Source of the DNA: Paracoccus ravus
Lineage (GTDB): Bacteria > Pseudomonadota > Alphaproteobacteria > Rhodobacterales > Rhodobacteraceae
Reading direction: 5' to 3'
NCBI RefSeq assembly: GCF_004522175.1
Contig: NZ_SDEB01000003.1
Coordinates: forward strand, 167,867 to 231,866
Length of the DNA: 64,000 bases
The notes beneath the pieces were generated by a model that worked only from the letters and a program-made list of their open reading frames with translations, was not told the origin of the DNA and made no database searches. Of the stretch, positions 9,081-18,320 are shown piece after piece; position 1 is the stretch's first letter, and every line of letters starts with the position of its first letter. Made by a program: the position numbers and the translations under genes.

Positions 9081-10730
9081 ATGTCAGATTTGTTCGAACG
9101 CCATCGGCCGATGCTTGAGGCTGCTTTGCAGGCGCTTCGCACGCGCGAATTCTGGACACCTTTCCCCGAGGTTCCCAGCGGTAAGATCTATGGAGAAACC
9201 GCGCGTTCCGACGGCGAGGCTGCTTTTGCCGAACTGTGCGGGGCAGCTTTCGCAATCCCCGGTCACCCCGAGGAAACCCATCTGGGCCGCGAGGAATCAC
9301 CCTTTGGCCCGGTCTTGGGAATCACCTATCCGGCAGCCAGCGCGGCGACGCTGATTGCCGCGTCTGATGCCGCCGCCCCGGCTTTGGCCGAGGCCGGGAT
9401 CGAGGCGCGTGTGGGCGTCTGCCTTGAGGCACTGGTCCGTCTGAACCGGATGAGCTTCCTGATCGGCAATGCGACCATGCACACGACAGGGCAGGCTTTT
9501 GCGATGGCCTTTCAGGCGGGCGGCCCTCACGCGCAGGATCGTGGGCTGGAAGCCGTCGCCGTCGCATTTGACGAGATGACCCGCTTTGCCGGTTCCGCGC
9601 GTTGGGAAAAGCCGCAGGGCAAATCCGCGCCCATCGTGCTGGAAAAGAACTGGGCCGTGATTCCGACCGGTATTTCGCTGGCGATCGGCTGCAATACTTT
9701 CCCGACGTGGAACTCCTATTCCGGCATCCTTGCGAGCCTCGCATCCGGCAATCCGGTCATCGTGAAGCCGCATCCTGCGGCGATCCTGCCCTTGGCGCTG
9801 ACCGTGCGCGTGCTGCGCGAGGTTCTGACCGAGGCCGGTCTGCCCGCCGATTCCATCCTGCTGGCCGTGGACCAAGCGGGGGCCGAGATCACCAAGGATT
9901 TGGCGACCAATCCGGCGGTACGGTTGATTGACTATACCGGCTCCTCGGGCTTCGGGGATTGGCTGCGAGCCAATGCCTCGCAGGCGCAGATTTTCTCGGA
10001 AGAGGCGGGAGTGAACACCGTCACCATCGCCGCGACCGATGACTTTGCGGGCATGTGTGCGAATCTTGCGTTTTCGTTGGCGCTCTATTCGGGCCAGATG
10101 TGCACCGCGCCGCAGAATATCTATATCCCGCGCGGCGGGATCACGACCGATCAGGGGCCGAAAAGCTTTGATGAAGTCGCGGTGGGCATCGCCTCGGCCA
10201 TTGACGCGCTGCTCTCGGACGCGGCCCGCGCGGCAGGGGTCTGCGGGGCCATCGCCAACCCGGCGACGCTGGAGCGTGTGCAAACCGCCCGCGCCACGGG
10301 CCGCATCATCCGCGACTCCGCTCCCGTGGGCGAGGGGCGCTCCGCAAGCCCACTGCTGCTGGCGCTTGAGGATGGCGATGCGAGTGCCGAGGAGGAATGC
10401 TTCGGCCCCATCGCCTTCCTGATCGCAGTTGACGATGCTGACACCGGCATCACCCGCGCTTCTGGTATTGCGCGGCATAAGGGCGCGATCACGGCGGCGC
10501 TTTACGACACGGATGAGGCGCGGATCACCCGCGCTGTCCGCGCCTTCGCGCAGGCCGGGGTGAACCTGTCGATCAACTTGACCGGCAATATCTTCGTCAA
10601 TCAATCGGCGGCCTTCAGCGATTTCCACGTCACCGGGGCCAACCCGGCCGGAAATGCCAGCCTGACCGATACTGCTTTCGTCGCCAGCCGTTTCCGGCGG
10701 GTGATGTGGCGCCGCCCCGCGGCCGCCTGA
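9081..10730 (+). CDS. paaN: Phenylacetic acid degradation protein PaaN (aldehyde dehydrogenase family)
   Basis: A 549-residue member of the aldehyde dehydrogenase superfamily. The candidate catalytic cysteine is in YSGQMCTAPQNIY and the general-base glutamate in EEAGVNTVTI. PaaN proteins have been linked to the ring-opening aldehyde step in organisms lacking PaaZ. Here both a complete PaaZ and PaaN are present, so roles may overlap or differ. The start has GGGAGGGG upstream; a longer frame from 9024 would run through the operator and is rejected. It heads the + strand unit that continues into the LIV-type transporter. Confidence 0.9.
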   Translation: MSDLFERHRPMLEAALQALRTREFWTPFPEVPSGKIYGETARSDGEAAFAELCGAAFAIPGHPEETHLGREESPFGPVLGITYPAASAATLIAASDAAAPALAEAGIEARVGVCLEALVRLNRMSFLIGNATMHTTGQAFAMAFQAGGPHAQDRGLEAVAVAFDEMTRFAGSARWEKPQGKSAPIVLEKNWAVIPTGISLAIGCNTFPTWNSYSGILASLASGNPVIVKPHPAAILPLALTVRVLREVLTEAGLPADSILLAVDQAGAEITKDLATNPAVRLIDYTGSSGFGDWLRANASQAQIFSEEAGVNTVTIAATDDFAGMCANLAFSLALYSGQMCTAPQNIYIPRGGITTDQGPKSFDEVAVGIASAIDALLSDAARAAGVCGAIANPATLERVQTARATGRIIRDSAPVGEGRSASPLLLALEDGDASAEEECFGPIAFLIAVDDADTGITRASGIARHKGAITAALYDTDEARITRAVRAFAQAGVNLSINLTGNIFVNQSAAFSDFHVTGANPAGNASLTDTAFVASRFRRVMWRRPAAA

Positions 10731-10757
10731 ACCGTTTACATCTGGGAGGAGGAACCC

Positions 10758-11903
10758 ATGATCAAGACCCTGACCACGACCGTTCCCGCCGCGCTGATCG
10801 CGCTCGGCCTTGCTGCGGCGGCCCATGCCGACATCAAGATCGGCGCCTCGATCTCGGCCACCGGCCCGGCGGCCTTCCTTGGCGATCCCGAGGCCAAGAC
10901 CCTCGAAATGCTGGTCAAAGAGCTGAACGCCAAGGGCGGCATCAATGGCGAGAAGGTCGAACTGGTGCTCTATGACGATGGCGGCGACGCCAACAAGGCG
11001 CGCACCTTCGCCACCCGCCTGATCGAGGATGACGAGGTCAATGCGATCATCGGCGGCACCACCACCGGCGCCTCGATGTCGATCCTCGCCGTGGCCGAGG
11101 ATGCCGAGATCCCCTTCATCTCGCTGGCCGGGGCGATCGACATCATCCAGCCGGTCAAGCCCTATACGTTCAAGACCCCGCATACCGACCGCATGGCCTG
11201 CCAGAAGATCTTCGAGGACATGAAGAAGCAGGGCATCGCCAAGGTCGGCCTGATCTCGGGGACCGACGGTTTCGGCGCCTCGATGCACGCACAGTGCAAG
11301 GACGTGGTCGGTGAATATGGCATCGAGATCGTCGCCGACGAGACCTATGATCCGAAAGACGCCGACATGACGGCGCAGCTGACCAAGATCAAGAACGCGG
11401 CGGGCATTCAGGCCGTGCTGAACCCCGGCTTCGGCCAGGGCCCGTCGATCGTGACCCGGAACTACAAGCAGCTGGCGATCGACCTGCCGCTCTACCAGTC
11501 GCATGGCGTCGCCTCGGACGGCTTCATCGAGCTCGCAGGCAAGGACGCCGCCGAGGGCGTGCGCCTGCCGGGCACGGCGCTTCTGGTCGCGGACCTGCTG
11601 GCCGATGGCGATGCGCAAAAGTCGGTCGTCGCGGCCTACAAGGCGGCCTATGAAGCGAAATACAAGATGCCGGTCAGCACCTTCGGCGGCTATGCCCATG
11701 ACGGCTTCGCCCTGATGGTCGAGGCGATCACCAAGGCCGGCAGCAGCGAACCCGAGGCAATCCGCGACGCGCTCGAAGGCATCACCGGCCTTGCCGGGAC
11801 CACCGGCGTCTATGCCATGTCCGCCGAGGACCACCTGGGGCTCGACCTGTCGGCCTTCCGGATGCTCGAGATCAAGGACGGCGGCTGGACCATCGTCGAG
11901 TGA
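10758..11903 (+). CDS. LIV-type ABC transporter periplasmic substrate-binding protein
   Basis: A 381-residue periplasmic binding protein of the leucine/isoleucine/valine (HAAT) family. The first 24 or so residues are a Sec signal peptide ending in AAAAHA, followed by the mature IKIGASISATGPAAFLGD typical of the fold. It lies 27 bases after paaN with GGAGGAGG before its ATG. Because it is embedded in the paa cluster, phenylacetate or a related aromatic acid is the most likely ligand rather than amino acids; this is inferred from context. A strong intercistronic hairpin follows. Confidence 0.92.
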   Translation: MIKTLTTTVPAALIALGLAAAAHADIKIGASISATGPAAFLGDPEAKTLEMLVKELNAKGGINGEKVELVLYDDGGDANKARTFATRLIEDDEVNAIIGGTTTGASMSILAVAEDAEIPFISLAGAIDIIQPVKPYTFKTPHTDRMACQKIFEDMKKQGIAKVGLISGTDGFGASMHAQCKDVVGEYGIEIVADETYDPKDADMTAQLTKIKNAAGIQAVLNPGFGQGPSIVTRNYKQLAIDLPLYQSHGVASDGFIELAGKDAAEGVRLPGTALLVADLLADGDAQKSVVAAYKAAYEAKYKMPVSTFGGYAHDGFALMVEAITKAGSSEPEAIRDALEGITGLAGTTGVYAMSAEDHLGLDLSAFRMLEIKDGGWTIVE

Positions 11904-11910
11904 TCGTCGA

Positions 11911-11932
11911 GGTGGCCCCGCAAGGGGCCGCC
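11911..11932 (+). other. Intercistronic GNRA-loop hairpin after the binding-protein gene
   Basis: A 9-bp stem (one G-U pair) closed by a GCAA tetraloop, 8 bases after the binding-protein stop and before the permease gene. There is no U-run. Such structures usually protect the upstream mRNA and raise binding-protein output relative to membrane components. Confidence 0.6.
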
Positions 11933-11966
11933 TTCCGCCCGGAGCCCTGAAGAGAAGGACCCCAGC

Positions 11967-12839
11967 ATGTCCGAGTTCCTGCAGTTCCTGTTCTCGGGAC
12001 TGACCGTGGGTGCGGTCTATGCGCTTGTCGCGCTTGGCTTCACCATCATCTACAACGCCTCGGGCGTGGTGAACTTCGCGCAGGGCGAATTCGTCATGCT
12101 GGGCGGCATGATCACCGTCTTTGCCCATGCAGCCGGTCTGCCGCTGCCGCTGGCCGCCCTTGCCGCCATCGCGGCCACGGCGGCCGTCGGTGTCGCGCTG
12201 AACAAGCTCGCGATCGAGCCCGCGCGCGGCGCGCCGGTCGTCTCGCTCATCATCATCACCATCGGCGCGTCGATCTTCATCCGGGGCGCGGCGCAGCTGA
12301 TCTTCGACAAGCAGATCCACAGCTTCCCGGCCTTTTCCGGTGACGATCCGATCCATGTTCTGGGCGCGACGATCCTCACGCAAAGCCTCTGGGCGATCGG
12401 TGGGGCCTTCGCGGTCTTTGTTGGGCTGTGGCTGTTCTTCACCCGTACGATCCTTGGCCGCGCGGTGCTGGCGACCTCGAACAACCGCCTCGCGGCGCAG
12501 CTTGTGGGCATCAACACGGATTTCGTGATGACGCTGTCCTTTGCGCTCTCCGCCGCCATTGGGGCCTTTGCAGGCGTGCTGATCACGCCGATCACGATGA
12601 CCTCGTATGATGTCGGCCTCGGCCTTGCGCTGAAGGGCTTCGCGGGCGCGATGCTGGGCGGCATGGGCAATCCCAAGGGCGCCTTCGCGGGCGGGCTGCT
12701 GCTCGGCCTTTTCGAGGCGATGACGGCGGGCTACCTGTCCTCGCAATACAAGGAGGCCGCGGCCTTCGTCGTCATCCTCGCGGTGCTGTTCTTCATGCCG
12801 CAGGGCCTCTTCGGGTCCAAATCGACGGATCGGGTGTAA
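11967..12839 (+). CDS. LIV-type ABC transporter permease (LivH-like)
   Basis: A 290-residue inner-membrane permease with about eight hydrophobic segments. The N-terminal GLTVGAVYALVALGFTIIYN and VVNFAQGEFVMLGG are diagnostic of LivH. It pairs with the LivM-like protein encoded one base later to form the channel of the importer fed by the preceding binding protein. AGAAGGA precedes the ATG. Confidence 0.94.
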   Translation: MSEFLQFLFSGLTVGAVYALVALGFTIIYNASGVVNFAQGEFVMLGGMITVFAHAAGLPLPLAALAAIAATAAVGVALNKLAIEPARGAPVVSLIIITIGASIFIRGAAQLIFDKQIHSFPAFSGDDPIHVLGATILTQSLWAIGGAFAVFVGLWLFFTRTILGRAVLATSNNRLAAQLVGINTDFVMTLSFALSAAIGAFAGVLITPITMTSYDVGLGLALKGFAGAMLGGMGNPKGAFAGGLLLGLFEAMTAGYLSSQYKEAAAFVVILAVLFFMPQGLFGSKSTDRV

Positions 12840-12840
12840 G

Positions 12841-13797
12841 ATGCGACTGTCCAGTAAGCACCTGACCCTGATCATCATGGCCGCGCTGATCGTGGCGGCC
12901 CCGTTCTTCTTTCCTTCGGGCTATTACTTCCGCGTCGGCGCGTTGATCTTCGTCAATGCGCTGGCGGTCACCGGCATCGTCATCCTGACCGGCTATGCCG
13001 GGCAGATCAGCCTTGGCCATGCCGGTTTCGCCGGGATCGGCGGCTATGCCTGCGCGCTCGCCCCGGTGCATTGGGGCCTGCCCCCGGCGCTGGCCGTGGT
13101 GCTGGGCGCGGCGGTTTCGGCGGCGCTCGCCTACCTGGTCGGGCGGCCGATCCTGCGGCTCAAGGGCTATTACCTCGGCGTCGCCTCGCTGGGTTTCGGC
13201 ATCCTCGTCGCCATGGTCCTGAACAATGAGCGCGAACTGACCAAGGGTCCGGACGGGATCGAGGTCGCCGATCTCGGTCTGCGCGGGCTGCTGAAGGACT
13301 GGGGGCTGAACCTTTCGAACGGCGAGTTCTGGTATGCCTTTACCGGCCTCTGCCTCGTCATCGGGGCATGGATCGCGCTGAACCTCTTCAACAGCCCGAG
13401 CGGACGCGCTTTGCGCGCCCTGCACGGCTCCGAGATCGCCGCCGGAACCGTCGGCATCGACGTGGCGCGGGTCAAGCTGCAGGCCTTCGTGATATCGGCG
13501 GTTTATGCCTCGGTCGCGGGCTCGCTGACGGCCTTGCAGAACAAGTTCGTGACGCCCGACATTGCGGGCTTCATGCATTCGGTCGAGATGGTCACCATGG
13601 CCGTGCTGGGTGGGGTCGGCTCGGTGCCGGGCGCGATCCTCGGCGCGGGCATCCTGACGCTGCTGCCGCAGGTGCTGACGGTCTTTGCCGAATATGAGCA
13701 GCTGATCCTTGGGCTTGTCATGATGCTGGTGATGATCTTCCTGCGCGAGGGGTTGGTTCCGTCTATCCTGCGCAAGATCCGGGGGAGGGGCGAATGA
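12841..13797 (+). CDS. LIV-type ABC transporter permease (LivM-like)
   Basis: A 318-residue integral membrane protein with many hydrophobic helices. The motif GYAGQISLGHAGFAGIGGYA is typical of LivM, and the C-terminal EAA-like loop is in TALQNKFVTPDIAGF. It begins one base after the LivH-like stop, and its own stop overlaps the ATG of the ATPase gene. It forms the second half of the membrane channel. Confidence 0.94.
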   Translation: MRLSSKHLTLIIMAALIVAAPFFFPSGYYFRVGALIFVNALAVTGIVILTGYAGQISLGHAGFAGIGGYACALAPVHWGLPPALAVVLGAAVSAALAYLVGRPILRLKGYYLGVASLGFGILVAMVLNNERELTKGPDGIEVADLGLRGLLKDWGLNLSNGEFWYAFTGLCLVIGAWIALNLFNSPSGRALRALHGSEIAAGTVGIDVARVKLQAFVISAVYASVAGSLTALQNKFVTPDIAGFMHSVEMVTMAVLGGVGSVPGAILGAGILTLLPQVLTVFAEYEQLILGLVMMLVMIFLREGLVPSILRKIRGRGE

Positions 13798-14570
13798 GCC
13801 TGTTGCAGATCGAGCGCCTCGGCATCGCCTTTGGCGGGCTGCGCGCTGTCCATGACGTCAGCTTTTCCGTCGAGCCGGGCGAGATCGTCTCGGTCATCGG
13901 CCCGAACGGCGCGGGCAAGACCACGCTTTTCAACATGATCTCGGGGGTCTATCGCCCCGGTTCGGGCAAGGTGCGCCTGAAGGGCGAGGACGTGACCGGG
14001 ATGGAGCCGTTCCTGCTGGCCGCCCGCGGCATGTCCCGGACCTTCCAGAACCTCCAGATCTTCCAGAACATGACCGTGCTGGAAAACGCCATGGCCGGGT
14101 TCCACCTGCAGGAGCGCGGCCCCGTGCTCGCGGACCTGCTGAACCTGCCCTCGTCGCGCAAGCGCACCCGCATGGCCGAGGAGGGGGCGCGCGCGCTTCT
14201 CGCCCGCGTGGGTCTTGAGCGCGCCGCCGACCGCGAGGCCGGGAACCTCTCCTATGGCTCGCTCAAGCGGCTGGAGATCGCCCGCGCGCTGGCGATGAAT
14301 CCCGCCGTCCTGCTGCTCGATGAGCCGGCCGCCGGCTGCAATGCCGTCGAGACCGAGGAAATCGACCACCTGATCGCCGAGGTCGCGAAATCCGGCGTCG
14401 CCATCCTGCTGGTCGAGCATGACATGAAGATGGTCATGCGCATCTCGAATCATGTCGTCGTGCTGGATCACGGCGAGAAGATCGCCGAAGGCCCGCCCGA
14501 GGCGGTCAGCCGCAACCCGGCGGTGATCGCCGCCTATCTGGGCACGGAGGCCGCCGATGCTGACCGTTGA
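13794..14570 (+). CDS. LIV-type ABC transporter ATP-binding protein (LivG-like)
   Basis: A 258-residue ATPase with Walker A GPNGAGKTT, a signature loop in which the usual LSGG reads LSYGSLKRLEIARALA, Walker B VLLLDEPAAG and switch HD in EHDMKMV. It shows the LivG-type tail (NPAVIAAYLG). The change from LSGGQ to LSYGSLKR is common in this subfamily. The start overlaps the LivM stop and the 3' end overlaps the LivF-like gene by 14 bases. Confidence 0.94.
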   Translation: MSLLQIERLGIAFGGLRAVHDVSFSVEPGEIVSVIGPNGAGKTTLFNMISGVYRPGSGKVRLKGEDVTGMEPFLLAARGMSRTFQNLQIFQNMTVLENAMAGFHLQERGPVLADLLNLPSSRKRTRMAEEGARALLARVGLERAADREAGNLSYGSLKRLEIARALAMNPAVLLLDEPAAGCNAVETEEIDHLIAEVAKSGVAILLVEHDMKMVMRISNHVVVLDHGEKIAEGPPEAVSRNPAVIAAYLGTEAADADR

Positions 14571-15258
14571 GGGACTGCGCTCGCGCTACGGGCGCATCGA
14601 GGTGCTGCACGGGCTGGACCTGCATGTCGACAGCGGCGAGATCGTCACCGTTGTCGGGGCGAATGGCGCGGGAAAGACCACGCTTCTGCGCTGCCTGTCC
14701 GGGGTGCAGCCGGTCTCGGGCGGCAAGATCACCTTCCGCGGCGAGGCGCTGACCACCGTCCCCGCCTACAAGCGGCTGTCGCGGGGGCTGGCGCAATCGC
14801 CCGAGGGGCGGCAGATCTTCACCAATCTCTCGGTCGAGGAAAACCTGCGGCTCGGGGCCTTCCTTTACAGCGATGCGCGCGTGGACAAGGACATGGAAGA
14901 CGCCTTCCAGATGTTCCCGATCCTGCGCGAGAAGCGCAATCTGGCGGCGGGCGGCCTGTCGGGCGGCCAGCAGCAGATGCTGGCCATGGCCCGCGCGCTG
15001 ATGGGGCGGCCAAGCTGCCTTCTGCTTGATGAGCCCTCGATGGGGCTTGCGCCGATCATCGTGCAGCAGATCTTCGATGTGGTCAGCGGCCTGAAGGCGC
15101 TTGGCGTCACCGTGCTGCTGGTCGAACAGAACGCCTTCGGGGCGCTCAAGATCGCCGACCGTGGCTATGTCATGGAAACCGGCCAAATTACCATGCAGGG
15201 CGCGGCGGCGGAACTCATCGCCGATCCCCGCATTCGCGAAGCTTACCTGGGAATTTGA
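14557..15258 (+). CDS. LIV-type ABC transporter ATP-binding protein (LivF-like)
   Basis: A 233-residue ATPase. Walker A is GANGAGKTT, the signature is LSGGQQQMLAMARAL, Walker B is CLLLDEPSMG and the tail IADPRIREAYLG is typical of LivF. It dimerises with the LivG-like subunit to energise the importer. It overlaps livG and is followed after 2 bases by the fused beta-oxidation gene, so transport and catabolic genes share a transcript. Confidence 0.94.
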   Translation: MLTVEGLRSRYGRIEVLHGLDLHVDSGEIVTVVGANGAGKTTLLRCLSGVQPVSGGKITFRGEALTTVPAYKRLSRGLAQSPEGRQIFTNLSVEENLRLGAFLYSDARVDKDMEDAFQMFPILREKRNLAAGGLSGGQQQMLAMARALMGRPSCLLLDEPSMGLAPIIVQQIFDVVSGLKALGVTVLLVEQNAFGALKIADRGYVMETGQITMQGAAAELIADPRIREAYLGI

Positions 15259-15260
15259 AC

Positions 15261-17204
15261 ATGTCCGTCGTCACCATTGCCCGCCAAGGGGATATCGCCA
15301 CCGTCACCGTGGACAACCCGCCCGTCAACGCGCTGGGTCTGGCGCTGCGCCAGGGGCTGTGGGACGCGGTCGCAACGCTCGACGCCGATCCGGCGGTGCG
15401 CGCCGTCGTGCTGATCTGCGCCGGCCGCACCTTCATCGCCGGGGCGGATGTCACCGAATTCGGCAAGCCCCCGGTCGAGCCGCACCTGCCCGACCTCGTG
15501 GCCCGGATCGAGGCGGCCGAAAAGCCCTGGATCGCGGCGATCCACGGCTCGGCGCTTGGCGGCGGCTTCGAGGTCGCGCTGGGATGCCGCTTCCGCGTCG
15601 CCCTGCCCGAGGCCTCGGTCGGCCTGCCCGAGGTGACCTTAGGCATCATCCCCGGCGCGGGCGGCACGGTGCGCACGCCGCGCTTGTGCGGCGTCGAAAC
15701 GGCGGTCGACATGGCGACGACCGGCAAACCCGTGCGCGCGCCGAAGGCGCTGGCCGCCGGTCTGATCGACGCGGTGATCGAGGGCGATCTACTGGCCGGC
15801 GCGGTCGAATTCGCCCGCGCGGCGATCGCGCAACCCTTGCCGCTGCCGGTCTCGCAGCGCGGGACCGCGGCCCCCGAGGCAGGCTTCTGGGCCGAGGCCG
15901 AGGCATCCGTCGCCAAATCCGCCAAGGGCGCTGTCGCGCCGCTGCGCGCGCTGGCCGCGATCCGCAAGGCCGCCGAGGCGTCCTTCGACGAGGCGATGGG
16001 CTTCGAGCGCGAGACCTTCCTCGAACTGCGCGGCACCGAACAGGCGGCCGCCCTGCGCGCGGTCTTCTTCGCCGAGCGCGCCGCGCCGCGTCCCGCCGCC
16101 CTGCGCGATGTCGCGCCCCTGCCGCTGAAGACGGTCGCGGTGATCGGCGGCGGCACGATGGGCGCGGGCATCATCGCCGCGCTGCGCGATGCCGGGCTGC
16201 CGGTCATCCTGATCGAGCGCGACGACGAGGCCGTCGCGCGCGGCCTCGCCAATGTCGCCAAGGTCTTTGACGGCGGGGTCAAGCGCGGCAAGCTGTCCGA
16301 GGCCCATGCCCGGGCGCTGAAGGACGGCGTCACCGGCACCACCGATTACGCCGCGTTGGCCGATGCCGACATGGTGATCGAGGCCGTCTTCGAGGAAATC
16401 GGCGTCAAGCGCGCGGTCTTTGCCCAACTCGGCGCGGTCTGCCGCCCGGACGCGGTGCTGGCGACGAATACTTCGTATCTTGACCCCCGCGCCATCGCCG
16501 AGGGCCTGCCGAACCCCGCGCGCTTCATCGGGCTGCATTTCTTCAGCCCGGCCAATGTGATGAAATTGCTGGAAATCGTGCCGACCCCCGAGACCTCGTC
16601 CGCGACTCTCGCGACCGGTTTCGCGCTTGGCCGGCTGCTGAAGAAGATCCCGGTCCAATCGGGCATCTGCGAGGGCTTCATCGGCAATCGCATCCTCAAG
16701 CGCTACCGCGCCGCCGCCGAGGGGCTGGTGCGCAAGGGCGTGCCGATCGCGCGGATCGATGCCGCGATGCGCGGGCATGGCCTCGCCATGGGGCCGTTCG
16801 AGGCGCAGGATCTCGGCGGGCTCGACATCGCCTATCTGCAGCGCGAGGGCGCGCGGGCGGCGGGTCAGGACGTGCCCGAGACGCTGGGCGACATCCTTGT
16901 CCGCGCCGGCCGCAAGGGCCAGAAGACCGGCGGCGGCTGGTATGATTACGCGGCCGGCGAGCGCAAGCCGCTGGTCTCGGATCAGGTGGCGGAACTGCTC
17001 GCCGCCGAGATCGCGCCGCCCTCGGCAATGACCGAGCCCGAGATTGCCGCCGCGCTGGTCGGCGAGATGGCGGCCGAGGGGCAGGCCATCCTCGACGAGG
17101 GCATTGCTGCCAGCCCCACCGATATCGATCTGGTCAAGATCCATGGCTATGGCTTCCCGCGCTGGCGGGGTGGGCCGATGTTCGCGACCCGTGCGCGGTT
17201 GTGA
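15261..17204 (+). CDS. Fused enoyl-CoA hydratase / 3-hydroxyacyl-CoA dehydrogenase (FadJ-like)
   Basis: A 647-residue two-domain enzyme. The N-terminal crotonase part (about residues 1-190) has GRTFIAGADVTEFG, GSALGGGFEVALG and EVTLGIIPGAGG. The C-terminal part has the NAD motif VAVIGGGTMGAGI near residue 293 and the catalytic-type HFFSPANVMKLLE near residue 427. In this locus it can supply both PaaF (hydratase) and PaaH (3-hydroxyadipyl-CoA dehydrogenase), which are otherwise absent from the window. A general fatty-acid role is the alternative. The ATG at 15261 follows livF closely; a TTG at 15255 is less likely. Confidence 0.9.
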   Translation: MSVVTIARQGDIATVTVDNPPVNALGLALRQGLWDAVATLDADPAVRAVVLICAGRTFIAGADVTEFGKPPVEPHLPDLVARIEAAEKPWIAAIHGSALGGGFEVALGCRFRVALPEASVGLPEVTLGIIPGAGGTVRTPRLCGVETAVDMATTGKPVRAPKALAAGLIDAVIEGDLLAGAVEFARAAIAQPLPLPVSQRGTAAPEAGFWAEAEASVAKSAKGAVAPLRALAAIRKAAEASFDEAMGFERETFLELRGTEQAAALRAVFFAERAAPRPAALRDVAPLPLKTVAVIGGGTMGAGIIAALRDAGLPVILIERDDEAVARGLANVAKVFDGGVKRGKLSEAHARALKDGVTGTTDYAALADADMVIEAVFEEIGVKRAVFAQLGAVCRPDAVLATNTSYLDPRAIAEGLPNPARFIGLHFFSPANVMKLLEIVPTPETSSATLATGFALGRLLKKIPVQSGICEGFIGNRILKRYRAAAEGLVRKGVPIARIDAAMRGHGLAMGPFEAQDLGGLDIAYLQREGARAAGQDVPETLGDILVRAGRKGQKTGGGWYDYAAGERKPLVSDQVAELLAAEIAPPSAMTEPEIAAALVGEMAAEGQAILDEGIAASPTDIDLVKIHGYGFPRWRGGPMFATRARL

Positions 17205-17273
17205 CCGGACGCTTGCCGGGCATCGGGCGGATCGGTTAATCGGGGCTGAGGCCGGGGCTGAGAAAGGGCTGCC

Positions 17274-18203
17274 ATGCTGCATCAGACTGTGACGCTCGGC
17301 CTTGACTGCGACCGGGTCAGCAGCCTCGAGGAATATTCCCGCCGGATCGAGGAGGTCTGCGGCAGTTTCCGCATCCATGCGCGCGAAGGCAAGGTGGGTC
17401 GCATCCGGGGCTTTGTCGAGGCGCGCAGGCTTGCGCGCTTCGAGGCGGCAGTGATTTCGCTCGACGCCCTACGGGTCGAGCGGGATCAGGCGATGATCCG
17501 CCGCGATCCGGGAGAACACCTGTTTCTGCTGCTGCAGCATGCCGGAACCAGCCGGATCGTGCAGCGCGACTGCCAGACCGTCTTGAGGGCCGGCGATGTT
17601 TATATCGCGGATTCCTCCATCCCTTCGGAATTTCTCTATGAAACTGCGCAGTCTAGGCAGATTTCGCTGCATCTGCCGCGCGGCGAGGCGGTCCGGCGAC
17701 TGGGGCCGCTCTGCACCGGCGGGTTGGCGATTGACCGGATGGACCCCCTCTTGCCCGCGATTCAGGGCATTATCACGCGCATGATGATCGACGATTGCGG
17801 CGGGGCGGCCTTGTCCGAGGCGCTTATGAACATCCTCACCGCATATTGCCATTCCCGCGCGACCGGCGAGGCGGACCGCACCGCGCTCTTGCATCAGCGC
17901 GCGCTCGCGCGCATCGCGGCGCGGGCAGGGGACGCGGCGCTGGATCTGGATGCCTTGGCGGGCGATCTGGGGGTCTCGCGCCGGACCTTGCAGCGCGCCT
18001 TCACGCGGCAGGGCGGCTCGGTCACAGGGGCGCTCCTCGCGGCACGGCTGGATCTGGCGCGCTCGCGCCTGGTCGCGCTGAATGATCGGGATCGGGGCGG
18101 CATTGCGGCCATCGCCTATGATTGCGGCTTCAACGACCTGTCGCATTTCTACCGGGCGTTCCGCTCGCGCTTCGGGATGCCGCCGGGACAGGCGCGCCAC
18201 TAG
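17274..18203 (+). CDS. AraC-family transcriptional regulator (FeaR-like)
   Basis: A 309-residue regulator. The N-terminal part resembles the AraC-binding-2 (FeaR/NhaR-type) sensor domain, with LFLLLQHAGTSRIVQRDC and AGDVYIADSS. The C-terminal double helix-turn-helix spans about residues 215-309 and includes LAGDLGVSRRTLQRAF and IAYDCGFNDLSHFYRAFR. FeaR activates a phenylacetaldehyde dehydrogenase gene in enteric bacteria, and an aldehyde dehydrogenase gene follows here. The effector is unknown. It starts 69 bases after the fused beta-oxidation gene. Confidence 0.88.
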   Translation: MLHQTVTLGLDCDRVSSLEEYSRRIEEVCGSFRIHAREGKVGRIRGFVEARRLARFEAAVISLDALRVERDQAMIRRDPGEHLFLLLQHAGTSRIVQRDCQTVLRAGDVYIADSSIPSEFLYETAQSRQISLHLPRGEAVRRLGPLCTGGLAIDRMDPLLPAIQGIITRMMIDDCGGAALSEALMNILTAYCHSRATGEADRTALLHQRALARIAARAGDAALDLDALAGDLGVSRRTLQRAFTRQGGSVTGALLAARLDLARSRLVALNDRDRGGIAAIAYDCGFNDLSHFYRAFRSRFGMPPGQARH

Positions 18204-18320
18204 GGCCGCTTCTGGCGCATCGGGCCAAGTCCGGTGGCGCGCGCGCCCAAGACCCATGGCCCGAAATCGGGCAAATTGGCGCGAAACGATCCGGCAGTCA
18301 TCGGACGGGAGGAAAAACAC

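Noticed and set aside
9297..12878. A 1193-residue open frame on the - strand.
   Set aside because: It is opposite paaN and the LIV genes, whose products are clear homologues. Its translation is Arg/Gly/His-rich low-complexity typical of antisense frames in GC-rich DNA.
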